Shown in pieces: positions 50,383 to 60,518 of a stretch of 64,000 bases of DNA; position 1 is the first letter of the stretch, and the number at the start of each line of letters is the position of its first letter. The DNA is from Tepidisphaeraceae bacterium (GTDB taxonomy: Bacteria; Planctomycetota; Phycisphaerae; Tepidisphaerales; Tepidisphaeraceae), in contig DASYHQ010000007.1 of NCBI GenBank assembly GCA_035998445.1, positions 1 through 64,000 of the forward strand, given 5' to 3'. The notes under the pieces were generated by a model. The model made no database searches and was not told the DNA's origin. It saw only the letters and a list, made by a program, of their open reading frames with translations. The position numbers and the translations under genes are program-made.

Positions 50383-51165
50383 ATGAGCATCCCCATCCGC
50401 GACTTGATGAACACCGCGATCGACGCCGCCTACGCCGGTGGTCGGCGGGCGATGGCACACTACAACAACCGGGTTGAGGTCGAGATTAAGGATGACGGCA
50501 CACCGGTCACGCGCGCCGATCGCGAGTCGGAAGAGGTCATCCTGAACATCATCCGCTCGCGCTACCCGCAGTCGGCGATCGTGGCCGAGGAAAGCGGGCG
50601 GTCCGGGACCGAGGGCGCGAGCTTGCGGTGGATCATCGACCCGATCGACGGCACCAAGACGTTCATCGCCGGCGCGCCGATGTGGGGCGTGATGATCGGT
50701 GTGGAGCAGGCGGGTAAGACGGTCGCTGGCGTCGTCTACTTCCCCGCGCTCGACGACATGGTGGCGGCCGGCAATGGGCTGGGGTGCCACTGGAACGGGC
50801 GCATCGCGCGCGTGTCGGACGTGGCGGACTTCTCGCAGGCCATGGTGCTGACGACCGACTGGCAGCGGGCTACCCGCCGATCGAAGGCATTTGAGTCGAT
50901 CGCATCGCAGGCGCGCGTCGCCCGCACGTGGGGCGACTGCTACGGTCACATTCTCGTCGCCACCGGCCGGGCGGACGTGATGCTCGACCCCATCCTGAAC
51001 CCCTGGGACTGCGGCCCACTGCTGCCGATCATGCAGGAAGCCGGCGGGCACTTCACGACGTGGAAGGGCGAACCGACCGTATGGGGACCGGATGGCATTT
51101 CCGTGAACGCAAAGCTGTTCCAACCGACGTTGGACGCGATTCGCGCGATCGAGGGTGCGAAGTAG
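50383..51165 (+). CDS. Inositol monophosphatase family protein (histidinol-phosphatase-like)
   Basis: The product has 260 residues. KDDGTPVTRADRESEEVI, IVAEESG, WIIDPIDGTKTFIAGAPMWG and ILNPWDCGPLLPIMQEAGG are the metal- and phosphate-binding motifs of the IMPase fold. The family includes inositol monophosphatases, CysQ and the HisN-type histidinol-phosphate phosphatases. GTKTFI and the Trp-Asp loop fit the HisN group, and the tyrA neighbour is an amino-acid gene, so histidine synthesis is the preferred role (inference). Confidence 0.8.
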   Translation: MSIPIRDLMNTAIDAAYAGGRRAMAHYNNRVEVEIKDDGTPVTRADRESEEVILNIIRSRYPQSAIVAEESGRSGTEGASLRWIIDPIDGTKTFIAGAPMWGVMIGVEQAGKTVAGVVYFPALDDMVAAGNGLGCHWNGRIARVSDVADFSQAMVLTTDWQRATRRSKAFESIASQARVARTWGDCYGHILVATGRADVMLDPILNPWDCGPLLPIMQEAGGHFTTWKGEPTVWGPDGISVNAKLFQPTLDAIRAIEGAK

Positions 51166-51230
51166 CAGCCGCCGACGACCGGTGACGCGTTCTCTGAAGT
51201 CTCGAAGAGCACGTCGGCGTCCGCTCCGGC

Positions 51231-51366
51231 CGTGGCATGGGCGTCTCGCCCATGCTCGCAGTGGGCCGGAAGATCAGATTTGATGCAGCGGCTCGGTCAG
51301 CGCGGCACCCCACAAATCGAATCTCCCCTTCCGATCGACGCGCATGGGCGAGACGCCCATGCCACG
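51231..51366. repeat. Perfect 25-bp inverted repeat with GGCATGGGCGTCTCGCCCATG
   Basis: CGTGGCATGGGCGTCTCGCC... at 51,231-51,255 and its exact reverse complement at 51,342-51,366 flank an 86-base centre. Each arm is itself partly palindromic (CATGGGCG/CGCCCATG). It occupies much of the 346-base gap between the phosphatase and the polytopic membrane protein; no gene is seen in the rest of that gap apart from the GGAG that serves the next GTG start. Confidence 0.75.
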
Positions 51367-51511
51367 GTAAGGCGGCCGGCAGCCCATTGAACACCGCCTT
51401 GTCACGAACGATGACGGACTCCTCGCTCCTCCTCGCCCCCACCAATTCCCGCAACAGTTTCCAACGCCTCGCGGTCGCGGCGGTAGCATCAGTAGTTCAC
51501 CAGGAGCGTGA

Positions 51512-53488
51512 GTGGCCGATGCACAACCCGTAGCGACCGTACCCACCCCGAGCCGCCGTCAGCGGCAGCGTCGGGCGATCATTCGCCACGTCACGCTGTT
51601 GAGTGTCCTGGTGGTTACGGTCTTGATCTCGCTGAAGCTCGGGCTGGACCTGCGGCGCTGGACGTACGAGCACACGGGCTCGATTCGCCATACATACGAC
51701 GTGCACCACAACCTGCTTTTCGGCACGCGCGCGATGAACGAGGGCGTGCTGGACCTGTACGGCAACGTGATCGAGGCGACGCCGTCGGGCAATTATCGGT
51801 TGGATTACGTGCCGCTGCGCCTGCTGACGATGCGCCTCTGGGCGGGATGGGTGAACCACAACTACGGCTACACAGCCTGGCGGCCCGAATACGAGTTCAC
51901 GCGACCGCTGTTGCAGTTCAACGCGATGATGGAGGGGGCGTCGGCGCTGGCGATCTTCCTGCTGGTGCGGCTATGGGTTCGACGGTCGGACCGCGCGATG
52001 CTTCCGCCACTGTCACCCGAACCGAAACGCCCGCTCGACCCCTGGCGGGGCTGCTTCCTTGGCTTGGCCGGGGCGCTCTTGATGTGGTTCAACCCCGCGT
52101 CGCACGTCAGTTCGCAGACGTGGCCATCGTGGGACATCTGGATCGTGCCGTTCTACCTGTACACCGTGCTGCTGGCGAGCCTGAACTGGTGGTTCACCGC
52201 CGGCGTCGTGCTGGGCATCGGCACGATGTTCAAAGGGCAGCATCTGATGGTGGTGGCTCTGTTCCTGCTGTGGCCGTTATTCATGGGACAGGCGGGCGCC
52301 GCGCTGCGCTGGGCGGCTGGGTATTTGTTCGCAGCGGCGCTGATCGTGGCGCCTTGGCTGCTGCGCGACGAGACGACGCGAGAGCCGATTCACGCGGCGT
52401 GGATCTGGATCGCCTCGGCAATCGCGGCGTGCGGTGTGATGGCAGGGGCGCAACGCTTCCTACGCGACAAGTGGTGGGGCTGGGCGGCGGCCGGGCCGGT
52501 CGCGGTGCTGCTGTTGACGTGGCCTTGGATGAGCGAAGCCACCCGTGGGAACTGGTTATATGCGTTTCTGGTCGCGTGCGGCGTCGTCCTGCTGGGTTGG
52601 CGCGTTCCGCTGGCAAAGTACGCGTACCTCGTCGCGGGCATCATAGGGCTGTCATTGGCGGCCTGCCCGCTGTTGTTCAACAGTGACCTGACCTGGTGGG
52701 ACCTGGCGTTCCGTTACGGGGCCGAGAAGTTCCCCAGCCTCGTCCAGTTCTCCGCCAACACCGTGCCGACATTACTCGGCGGGCGGTTTGGGTGGAGTTC
52801 GCTGAACGAGGTCGTTTACTCGTTCGAGGCGGGCCAGTTCCTGTTCTGGTCGTGGGATGGCTACCAACTGCGGCTGAAGCAGACGCTGGTCGCGATCTAC
52901 GCGATCGGCATCGTCCTGTGCGCGTTCGCAATGGCCCGGCACACCCGCCACGGCGACCGCCGATTCCTGGCCGCCGCCGCGACGCCATGGTTGATCGCCT
53001 TCACGTTCATGCCGCAGATGCACTCGCGGTACCTGCTGTTCACGGCCTGCATCGGCATGCTCATGACCGGTGTTGGGCTGGGAATGACACTGCTGGCAGT
53101 GCTGATCAGCCTGCTATCGTGGATGATGACCCTCCACCTGATGTTCGGCAACACGCGCTTCCGCGGGCCCATGCTGCGTGGCTACCTGCCCGTGGAGTGG
53201 GCCGACCCGGTGCGGGACATCATTGTCCGCTCGCACCCGGACGCCGCCTGGGCGATCCTGCTGTTGACGCTCATCTTCCTATACACCGCGATGCGATCGT
53301 CACCCGATCGCCCGCGCCGCCCGTGGGTGGCCCGCATTTCCGATTGGCGTCGGGCGAGAGCGACCCGTCGCGGGGCCCGGAACCCCGGAAAGGGTTGCCG
53401 TGGAAGTCGCCAAAACTCGGCCGATCAAGCCCAACTGAACCCCAAACCTCGGAGTAACCGCGACGGCAATTGCAGACCGCGCAACTGA
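51512..53488 (+). CDS. Polytopic membrane protein, GT-C-type glycosyltransferase candidate
   Basis: The product has 658 residues with about 12 hydrophobic helices (HVTLLSVLVVTVLISLKLGL; GVVLGIGTMFKGQHLMVVAL). A periplasmic loop between TM1 and TM2 carries TYDVHHNLLFGTRAMNEGVL, and such loops hold the catalytic acidic residues of dolichyl/undecaprenyl-phosphate-mannose-type GT-C enzymes, although no DxD or ExD is clearly placed. The C-terminal 45 residues are Arg-rich. The GTG start follows GGAG at 51,503-51,506. Function beyond sugar transfer to lipid or protein is not resolved. Confidence 0.65.
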   Translation: MADAQPVATVPTPSRRQRQRRAIIRHVTLLSVLVVTVLISLKLGLDLRRWTYEHTGSIRHTYDVHHNLLFGTRAMNEGVLDLYGNVIEATPSGNYRLDYVPLRLLTMRLWAGWVNHNYGYTAWRPEYEFTRPLLQFNAMMEGASALAIFLLVRLWVRRSDRAMLPPLSPEPKRPLDPWRGCFLGLAGALLMWFNPASHVSSQTWPSWDIWIVPFYLYTVLLASLNWWFTAGVVLGIGTMFKGQHLMVVALFLLWPLFMGQAGAALRWAAGYLFAAALIVAPWLLRDETTREPIHAAWIWIASAIAACGVMAGAQRFLRDKWWGWAAAGPVAVLLLTWPWMSEATRGNWLYAFLVACGVVLLGWRVPLAKYAYLVAGIIGLSLAACPLLFNSDLTWWDLAFRYGAEKFPSLVQFSANTVPTLLGGRFGWSSLNEVVYSFEAGQFLFWSWDGYQLRLKQTLVAIYAIGIVLCAFAMARHTRHGDRRFLAAAATPWLIAFTFMPQMHSRYLLFTACIGMLMTGVGLGMTLLAVLISLLSWMMTLHLMFGNTRFRGPMLRGYLPVEWADPVRDIIVRSHPDAAWAILLLTLIFLYTAMRSSPDRPRRPWVARISDWRRARATRRGARNPGKGCRGSRQNSADQAQLNPKPRSNRDGNCRPRN

Positions 53489-53631
53489 TCGCAGGTGTAC
53501 CAGTACCGTACTGGTATACAGAATTTCTTCGAGAAACGGGCTCAAATTTTCCTTAAGTCCTTCATTTAAGCGGCATTAAGCGATATTTACGGACCATTTG
53601 CCTCAAGGTAAAGATGGTGTAGACTAGGACA

Positions 53632-54735
53632 ATGATCGAGAGTACCGGTATAGAGGCCCCGTCTTCCGTCTATGAAGCGCTGGCGGAACGGCTTCGAAAG
53701 TCGATTCGGCGGGGTGACTTTCAACCGGGGCAGTTGCTGGGGTCGGAGCATGAGCTCGCCCGGCAGCAGAGTATTAGCCGGATGACAGTGCGACGCGCCA
53801 GTGAGATCCTCGTGAGCGAGGGCCTCATCGAGCGCCGCCCGGGGCGTGGGTTATATGTCTGTTCCGGGTCCGTCGGCACGACGCTGGTGCAAGTGGTGGC
53901 GGGCAACCTGGAATGGGAACCGTCGTTGCAGGTGTCGCGCGGTGTTCAGCAGGTCGCCCGGCAGCGGGGCATTCAAGTTCAGTTGTACGACGCGCACGGG
54001 GATGAACTGCTGGATCTGGAAATGCTTCGCCGGTTGCCCGGTGGCATGGCGAAGGGGGCGGTGATCGTCTCGCTGCACGGGCCGAGATTCAACGAGGCCG
54101 TGTACGAGCTGCGGTCGAAGCGCTTTCCGTTCGTGCTGGCCGACCAACGGCTGCACGACATCGAGGTGCCCTCGGTGACGGCCGACAATTACGCCGGTGG
54201 TTACGATGTCGGCAAGCTGCTGCTGGGGAACGGGCATCGCCGGATCGCGTTCGTGGGCGACTTGGTCGCCAGCACGGTGCGGGATCGCCTCTCAGGCCTG
54301 CGCGACGCGATCGCCGACGCGGGCGTGGCGTTTGACCGGTCGCTGGTCGTCGACCTGTTGGCCGACAAGGATCGTCTGGGCGACTGGTCGGCCCATATCG
54401 AGAAGGCCGTCTCCGATTTGATGAGCCGCCCGACGCCACCGACCGCGGTCTTCTTCAGTTGCGACGGTGTGGCCCGACCGGGCCTGCGCGCGATGCTCCG
54501 GATGGGCATCCGCGTGCCGCACGACGTGAGCATCGTCGGGTTTGACGACGACCCGATCGCCGAGTGGCTGCAGCCCGGCCTCACGACCGTCCGCCAGCCG
54601 TTCGCCCAGATGGGCGAGGCGGCTATCGATTTACTTTGCAAGCTGATCGCCGACCCGAACGCGAAGGTCGAGCATCACACACTTCCGGTCCAATTGGTCG
54701 AACGAGGGTCCGTCGGCCCCGTCCGCAGCGCCTGA
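53632..54735 (+). CDS. GntR/LacI hybrid transcription regulator
   Basis: The product has 367 residues. Residues 12-75 are a GntR winged helix ([53 protein letters not shown]). From residue about 80 on a LacI/GalR-type sugar-binding domain follows, ending [20 protein letters not shown]. This AraR-like architecture responds to a sugar and represses carbohydrate genes. It lies 56 bases before the prepilin and GH5 genes, so it probably controls that locus in response to a released sugar. Confidence 0.9.
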   Translation: MIESTGIEAPSSVYEALAERLRKSIRRGDFQPGQLLGSEHELARQQSISRMTVRRASEILVSEGLIERRPGRGLYVCSGSVGTTLVQVVAGNLEWEPSLQVSRGVQQVARQRGIQVQLYDAHGDELLDLEMLRRLPGGMAKGAVIVSLHGPRFNEAVYELRSKRFPFVLADQRLHDIEVPSVTADNYAGGYDVGKLLLGNGHRRIAFVGDLVASTVRDRLSGLRDAIADAGVAFDRSLVVDLLADKDRLGDWSAHIEKAVSDLMSRPTPPTAVFFSCDGVARPGLRAMLRMGIRVPHDVSIVGFDDDPIAEWLQPGLTTVRQPFAQMGEAAIDLLCKLIADPNAKVEHHTLPVQLVERGSVGPVRSA

Positions 54736-54791
54736 TCGGCGTTGCAGGGACAGGGCACGAGCGAGAACGGCGTTTCCGAAGGCGGTTCGAG

Positions 54792-55607
54792 ATGTTCGCA
54801 CGCACGCGAAACAATTCAGCGTTCACGCTGGTTGAGCTACTGGTGGTGATTGGCATCATCGCGCTGCTGATCTCGATTCTGTTGCCCGCACTGCACAAGG
54901 CGCGGCAGTCGGCGCTGCAAGTGAAGTGTGCAGCAAACTTGCGACAGATTGGCCTCGGTTTCGCGATGTACCGCAGCGATTTCCGGAACTTCTTGGGGCC
55001 GCTCAACAGTGAGGTCCAGCGGCATGGCACTGCCGTGCCAGGATGGACCGATAAATCTTACGGAATGTGGGACACCATCGGGCCGTACTTGGGAATGAAG
55101 ACCTGGGCCGGTGAGAAGACGACCATAAGCTTCTGGAGCGGAGGCATCGAGTCAAACCGATTCAGGAGATCCGCCTTCCAGTGTCCATCCGTGCCTTTTG
55201 GCATGGCGTGGGCGAATAGGAATGGGGAGGCTCCGGGGTCATCGAGTTCGTGTTACGCCGAGTCGCTCTATTTGCAGGGTCCGAACGGGTCGTTTTCAGG
55301 CCCAAATCCGAGGCCGTGGGCCAAGTCGCGACCGATGTCGCGGGTGAAGAACCCATCTGCCAAGATTCACGTTGCTGATGCGGACGATTGGCATCTGGGT
55401 GGAGTCGGAAGCGTCATCGCTTACTTGCAGCCACACGCCGCACATGCGTTCGACATTTATCGACACTCCAACGGGGCCAACATTCTGTTCCTCGATGGAC
55501 ACGCGGCTTACTTCAAGGCCGACTACATCATCAAGAACATCTCGCGCATCAAGAACCCGAACGGCACGTTCAACACGAGCCATTCGGACAACTTTTACCT
55601 TGAATAA
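54792..55607 (+). CDS. Prepilin-like secreted protein of the planctomycete H-x-DG type
   Basis: The product has 271 residues. [20 protein letters not shown] is the long prepilin cleavage and hydrophobic segment, and [13 protein letters not shown] near the end is the conserved DG motif of the large planctomycete family of such proteins. The mature domain has [10 protein letters not shown] and other Cys and Trp residues, probably a compact extracellular fold. Members of this family are abundant in these bacteria and their role is unsettled. A paralogue lies at the other end of the locus. Confidence 0.85.
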   Translation: MFARTRNNSAFTLVELLVVIGIIALLISILLPALHKARQSALQVKCAANLRQIGLGFAMYRSDFRNFLGPLNSEVQRHGTAVPGWTDKSYGMWDTIGPYLGMKTWAGEKTTISFWSGGIESNRFRRSAFQCPSVPFGMAWANRNGEAPGSSSSCYAESLYLQGPNGSFSGPNPRPWAKSRPMSRVKNPSAKIHVADADDWHLGGVGSVIAYLQPHAAHAFDIYRHSNGANILFLDGHAAYFKADYIIKNISRIKNPNGTFNTSHSDNFYLE

Positions 55608-55642
55608 GCAGCTGGGTTCTGCCGACAGAGGAAACTGCAAAA

Positions 55643-57298
55643 ATGACTAAGTATTTTTCCATTCATCGATTGATTGGTGGCCTGCTCGTCTGTGCGACGC
55701 TCTTCACGGGTGCCAGCGTTGTTCGCGCTGCGGACGACGAACCGTCGCTCATCAAAAACGGCAACTTCGAGACCGACGAGAACGGCGACGGTCAGCCGGA
55801 CGGTTGGCCTGTTAACGACAACGTGAAGTGGGAGACGGAGGACGGCAACCACTTTATCCGCCTCACGAGCCCCTCGGCCGGGGAGAACGTGATGGTGTAC
55901 AAGCTGGTGCCGATCAAGGACGAGCACAAGGCGCTCGAGCTGACCTACCGCGTGCGGTACGACAACATCAAGGCGGGTGACGAACTGTGGTTCGACGGCC
56001 GGATCATGATGAACTTCAAGGATGCCGACGAGAAGGTGGTCAAGCCGTCGCCGAAACCGCCGACCTTCAAGGGCTCGACGAAGGAATGGAAGGACCGCAA
56101 GCAGCAGTTCCTGGTGCCGGAAGGCGCCAAGAACCTGGAGATAATGTTGACACTGTTCAAGCCGGCCAGCGGCACGCTGGAGTTCGACGACATGGCACTG
56201 AAGCCGATCGACCCCGCCGTTGTCGCCAAGGCCGCCGCCGCTGCGGCGCCGACGCGGTCGTTCCCGGTGCTGCCCGACGTCATCCCCGCGCCCGCGGCCG
56301 AGAAGATGCCGCCCGAGCTTCGTGTGGTCGGCAACCAGATCCAGGACGCCGCCGGCAATTCCGTCTGGCTGCAGGGCGTGTCGGTGCCCAGCATGGAATG
56401 GTCGGCGACCGGTGAGAGCATCACCCGGTCGATCGAGATCGCCATTACCGAATGGAAGTCCAACTGCATCCGCCTGCCCATCAAGGAGAGTTACTGGTTC
56501 GGCACCGACAAGTCGCAGAAGGACGGCGGCGAGCAGTATCGTCAGATCGTCGATAACGCTGTGAACCTAACCGCCAGCCACGGCGCGTACCTTGTTCTGG
56601 ACCTGCACCGCTTCCGCGCCCCCAACGACGACCACGTGAAGTTCTGGAAGGACGCCGCCGAGCGTTACAAGAATAATCCGGCCGTCCTGTTCGAACTGTT
56701 CAATGAGCCGCACGGCATCTCGTGGGACGTTTGGCGCGACGGTGGCCAGGTAACCGACAAGAAGCAGGGGTCGTCCGATGCCCTGTCGGAGAACACTGAG
56801 GTGGTCAGCGGCTTCCAGTCGCCCGGCATGCAGAAGCTGGTCGATGCGGTGCGCGAGATCGGCGCGAAGAACATCGTGATCGTCGGCGGGCTCGATTGGA
56901 GCTACGACATCTCCGGCATACTCAACGGCTACGCACTGAACGACAAGGGCGGCAACGGCATCGTCTACTCGACCCACGTCTACCCGTGGAAGAGCAAGTG
57001 GCAGTCCAAGTTCCTGGACGTCGCCGCACACCACCCGATCTTCGTCGGCGAGGTGGGGGCGCCCAACGAGCGGTACGCGTTCATCCCGGCCGAACGCCAC
57101 GAGGACCCGCTCACCTGGTCGCCCGACATGGTCGCGCTGATCCAGCAACATAAGCTGCACTGGACCGCTTGGGCCTTCCACCCCAAGGCCGGCCCCCCCA
57201 TGTTGAACGATTGGAACTACACGCCCACGAGCTACTGGGGCGATTACGCCAAGCGGGCGCTGGCCGGTGAACAGTTCACGATGAAGCGGATGCGCTAG
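55643..57298 (+). CDS. Secreted GH5-family glycoside hydrolase with N-terminal binding-like domain
   Basis: The product has 551 residues. A signal peptide ends near ASVVRAADD. Residues 35-190 are a beta-sandwich resembling carbohydrate-binding modules (IKNGNFETDENGDGQPDGWP). The catalytic barrel follows from residue about 225: VLFELFNEPHG gives acid/base Glu355 and FVGEVGAPN gives nucleophile Glu470, the GH5 pattern. It probably cleaves a beta-1,4-glucan, mannan or related polymer. An Ala-rich linker separates the two parts. Confidence 0.9.
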   Translation: MTKYFSIHRLIGGLLVCATLFTGASVVRAADDEPSLIKNGNFETDENGDGQPDGWPVNDNVKWETEDGNHFIRLTSPSAGENVMVYKLVPIKDEHKALELTYRVRYDNIKAGDELWFDGRIMMNFKDADEKVVKPSPKPPTFKGSTKEWKDRKQQFLVPEGAKNLEIMLTLFKPASGTLEFDDMALKPIDPAVVAKAAAAAAPTRSFPVLPDVIPAPAAEKMPPELRVVGNQIQDAAGNSVWLQGVSVPSMEWSATGESITRSIEIAITEWKSNCIRLPIKESYWFGTDKSQKDGGEQYRQIVDNAVNLTASHGAYLVLDLHRFRAPNDDHVKFWKDAAERYKNNPAVLFELFNEPHGISWDVWRDGGQVTDKKQGSSDALSENTEVVSGFQSPGMQKLVDAVREIGAKNIVIVGGLDWSYDISGILNGYALNDKGGNGIVYSTHVYPWKSKWQSKFLDVAAHHPIFVGEVGAPNERYAFIPAERHEDPLTWSPDMVALIQQHKLHWTAWAFHPKAGPPMLNDWNYTPTSYWGDYAKRALAGEQFTMKRMR

Positions 57299-57410
57299 GC
57301 AACGGGTCGAGAGGGAGCGGGTTGGGGAGCGGCGTTCCGCGTGGGACGTCGAACGGGTTGAGCATCGAGGGATTGAGTCACGTCTAACGAAAAGCGGAGC
57401 GGAGAAACAG

Positions 57411-60335
57411 ATGATGAATACGAAGCACAGGTCGAGCGTCGCAATTTTGAAGAAGCGGATGAATGAATCGGGTCGGCGGTCGATGCGGGTGGCGGCGATG
57501 GTCGGTGCCGCGGGCGTCTGGATCGCGCAGCCCCACGTGGCGACCGCCGCTACCATTGGGTGGAATCAGACCGGGGCAGGAACCTACGACTACAACGATC
57601 CGGCCAACTGGGTTGGTGGCAACATCAACGGCCTGTTCGACGCGTCATTATCAATTACGGGCGCCCAAGCAGTCACGTTTGGCACCGACACGACGCTGAC
57701 GACCCCGATCGTCTTCAACCATAACGCTACCGGCAACTTCGACATCTTGATGCGTGCTGACGGCACCGGCGACCGCGTCCTCACGCTCGGTGGTGACGTA
57801 ACGCTTAACAGCGCCCTCAACCGCACGACCCTCGTCGGCTCGTCCACTAACGGCCAGCGGTTGACCGTCGACCTCGGCGGCGCCACCCGCACGTTCGACG
57901 TCACGAACAGTGGCAACAAGGTTCTGAATCTTCGTAACGGCATCACCGGAGGATCCGAAGGCGTCATCAAGGCCGGCAGCGGCACCCTCCAGATCGAGTC
58001 GTCCAGCACCTATTCTGGCGCAACGACCATCAACGGCGGCACGTTCTGGTACGGCGCCGGTGGTCGCACGGTCAATTCGGACGTCATCGTAAATACGGGC
58101 GGCACGCTCCGGTTCGACAGCTCGGGCAGTGGCAACACCAGCTTGGCCCGCACGAAGAGCGTCACCCTCAACGGCGGCAGCCTCACCGGCTCGGCCGCGT
58201 CCAGCACAAGCGTCAACACGAACGACCTCATGGGCGCCCTGTCGCTCGGCGCCGGCGGGTCGACCGTCATGCTCGCCCCGATCGGCACTCGCCACATGCG
58301 GATGACCGCCGACAGCTTCACCCGCGAAGCCGGGGGCACCGTTCTGTTCCGCGGCACCGGTTTTGGCGTAAACACGCTCGCGTCCAATACCGTCAACGCC
58401 ACCAACTTCGTATTCACCACCGCCCCGACGCTCACCGGCACTCCCGGGGGCAGTGGCACCACCGTCGGCATCATTAAGGGCGCCTACGCCGGCACGACCA
58501 ATAGCAGTAACGGTGAAGGGCTCGTCACCTACGATTCGACCTACGGCGTGCGGCTGCTGTCCGGTTCGGAATACGCGACTTCGATCATTGACGGCCAGAC
58601 CACGCTCGACAACGTCCGCCTGTCCAACGCGTCTGGCGTCGTGTCCAACGTCACGGTCGACGCCGCGACCACGATCAACTCCCTTTCGCTGAACGTCTCC
58701 GGGGTCACCTCGCCGATCAACGTCGGTGGCACCGGCACGATCACGCTCGGCAGCGGCACGATCTTCGCGCAGTCCGTCTCACCGGCCACGACCGGCGCGG
58801 AGATGACCGTCAACAACACCATCAACCTCAACGGCCAGCAGGGCGTGATTTTCTACAACACGGTCGGCAGCTCCAACGGGAGCAATGGAGCCAAGCTATT
58901 CCTCAACGGGCCGATCACCAACAGCGGTGGCAACGGCGTCGTCGTCGCGGGGTCGGGCGTCGTCGAGTTCAGTGGCGCGGGCGTCAACACGTTCACCGGC
59001 CCGACCGTCATGAATAGCGGCCTGCTGCGGCTCACGAAGTCGGTCGACAACTCCGCGGTCGTCGGTGACCTCGTCATCAACGGCGGCACCGTCCAGAACA
59101 CCGGCAACGAGATCGCCGACACCAGTGACATCATCATCAACGGTGGCTCCCTTCTCCAGAAAGGCGGCGCCACCAACTCCGGCAGCGGGGCCTCGGAGAC
59201 TTTCCGTGACCTCACCGTCAATGGTGGCTCCGTCACCTCGGGCGCCAGTGGTAGTGGCAGCACGACCAACATGCGTAACGCCAGCATTGCTGGTGGCAGC
59301 TGGACCCCCACGCGCGCACACACGGTCAACATGAGCGGTTCGCTCTCCGTATCCGGTGGCACGATCAACGTGGCGGGCACGTCCGACGGCAGCAGCGGCG
59401 CGAACATCAACCTCGCCGGTGACTTGAACATCACGAACACCGCCTCTGGCGTGTACGCCCCGATCACGCTCGGCAGTTCGACGGGCGCGGGCAACCCCGG
59501 ACGCATCACGCTGTCGGGCGACCTGACGTTCACGGGCAACGGCACCAACGCCAACACCGTCGCGATCACGACCACCGCCGCCCCGAAGCTCGGCGCGCTC
59601 ATCCTGAACGGCACGCGGACGTTGAACGTCGGCGACGGCGCGGCCACCCACGACCTCGAACTCGCCGTCGCACTGACGAACGGCACCTCGGCCGGTGGCC
59701 TGACCAAGACCGGCCTTGGCACGCTCGATCTGACCGGTGCCAGCACCTACACCGGTCCTACGAACGTGTCGGCCGGCACGTTGCTGGTGAACGGGTCGCT
59801 GGCCGCTGATAGCACGATGAACGTGAACGCGGGTGGCACGCTCGGCGGCAACGGCACCGTCGGGGGCGCGACCTCCATCACCGGCACGCTCGCCCCGGGC
59901 GCGTCGGCGGGCCTGCTGTCGTTCGGCAGCTCGCTGGGCCTCGGTGGCACGTCGATCTTCGAGGTCGACGGCCTCGCCCGCGGCGTGGTGGGCGGCTACG
60001 ACGCGACGAACGTCGCTGGCGAACTGACCTACGGCGGGGTGCTGAACGTCGTCTTCTCCGACACGTTCGCGATCGGCTCTACGTTCGACTTGTTTGACTT
60101 TGCGACCCAAGCCAGCGACTTCGCAGCCATCAGCCTGACCGGTGACTACGTCGGCACCTTGCTCAGCCTGGGCAATGGCAACTGGTACGGTTCGACCGGA
60201 TCGCAGGCCTTTACCTTCGATGGTTCCAGCGGCGTGCTGCAGATCGTCGATAACGTCGCCGTCCCCGAGCCGACCGCCATCGGCCTGCTCGTCGGAGCGG
60301 CTGGCATGATGCTGCGTCGTCGGCGCGCGGTGTAA
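57411..60335 (+). CDS. PEP-CTERM protein with autotransporter-type beta-strand repeats
   Basis: The product has 974 residues. The N-terminus has a long signal (VAAMVGAAGVWIAQ...VATAA). The body is Gly/Thr/Asn-rich with passenger-type repeats such as GSGTLQIESSSTYSGATTIN and TLDLTGASTYTGPTNVSAGT, which build a beta-solenoid. The C-terminus VPEPTAIGLLVGAAG plus RRRR is a PEP-CTERM sorting signal, so it is probably processed by an exosortase and held at the cell surface. It follows the GH5 gene and may bind or display polysaccharide (inference). Confidence 0.9.
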   Translation: MMNTKHRSSVAILKKRMNESGRRSMRVAAMVGAAGVWIAQPHVATAATIGWNQTGAGTYDYNDPANWVGGNINGLFDASLSITGAQAVTFGTDTTLTTPIVFNHNATGNFDILMRADGTGDRVLTLGGDVTLNSALNRTTLVGSSTNGQRLTVDLGGATRTFDVTNSGNKVLNLRNGITGGSEGVIKAGSGTLQIESSSTYSGATTINGGTFWYGAGGRTVNSDVIVNTGGTLRFDSSGSGNTSLARTKSVTLNGGSLTGSAASSTSVNTNDLMGALSLGAGGSTVMLAPIGTRHMRMTADSFTREAGGTVLFRGTGFGVNTLASNTVNATNFVFTTAPTLTGTPGGSGTTVGIIKGAYAGTTNSSNGEGLVTYDSTYGVRLLSGSEYATSIIDGQTTLDNVRLSNASGVVSNVTVDAATTINSLSLNVSGVTSPINVGGTGTITLGSGTIFAQSVSPATTGAEMTVNNTINLNGQQGVIFYNTVGSSNGSNGAKLFLNGPITNSGGNGVVVAGSGVVEFSGAGVNTFTGPTVMNSGLLRLTKSVDNSAVVGDLVINGGTVQNTGNEIADTSDIIINGGSLLQKGGATNSGSGASETFRDLTVNGGSVTSGASGSGSTTNMRNASIAGGSWTPTRAHTVNMSGSLSVSGGTINVAGTSDGSSGANINLAGDLNITNTASGVYAPITLGSSTGAGNPGRITLSGDLTFTGNGTNANTVAITTTAAPKLGALILNGTRTLNVGDGAATHDLELAVALTNGTSAGGLTKTGLGTLDLTGASTYTGPTNVSAGTLLVNGSLAADSTMNVNAGGTLGGNGTVGGATSITGTLAPGASAGLLSFGSSLGLGGTSIFEVDGLARGVVGGYDATNVAGELTYGGVLNVVFSDTFAIGSTFDLFDFATQASDFAAISLTGDYVGTLLSLGNGNWYGSTGSQAFTFDGSSGVLQIVDNVAVPEPTAIGLLVGAAGMMLRRRRAV

Positions 60336-60518
60336 GGATCTGGAGAGAGAGAGGCGGCATCGGGGTGTGCAATGCCCCATTGCCCCGAGACATGTCGGGC
60401 GGCCGTTAATCGCGGCTGCCCGGCAATAAGACAGTCGAACGCCACCATTTCCCAGCCTCGTCCCAGTGCTGCATGCGCGTGGGCCAAGGCGTGGCACAAC
60501 ATCTCACGCGGAGCGTCT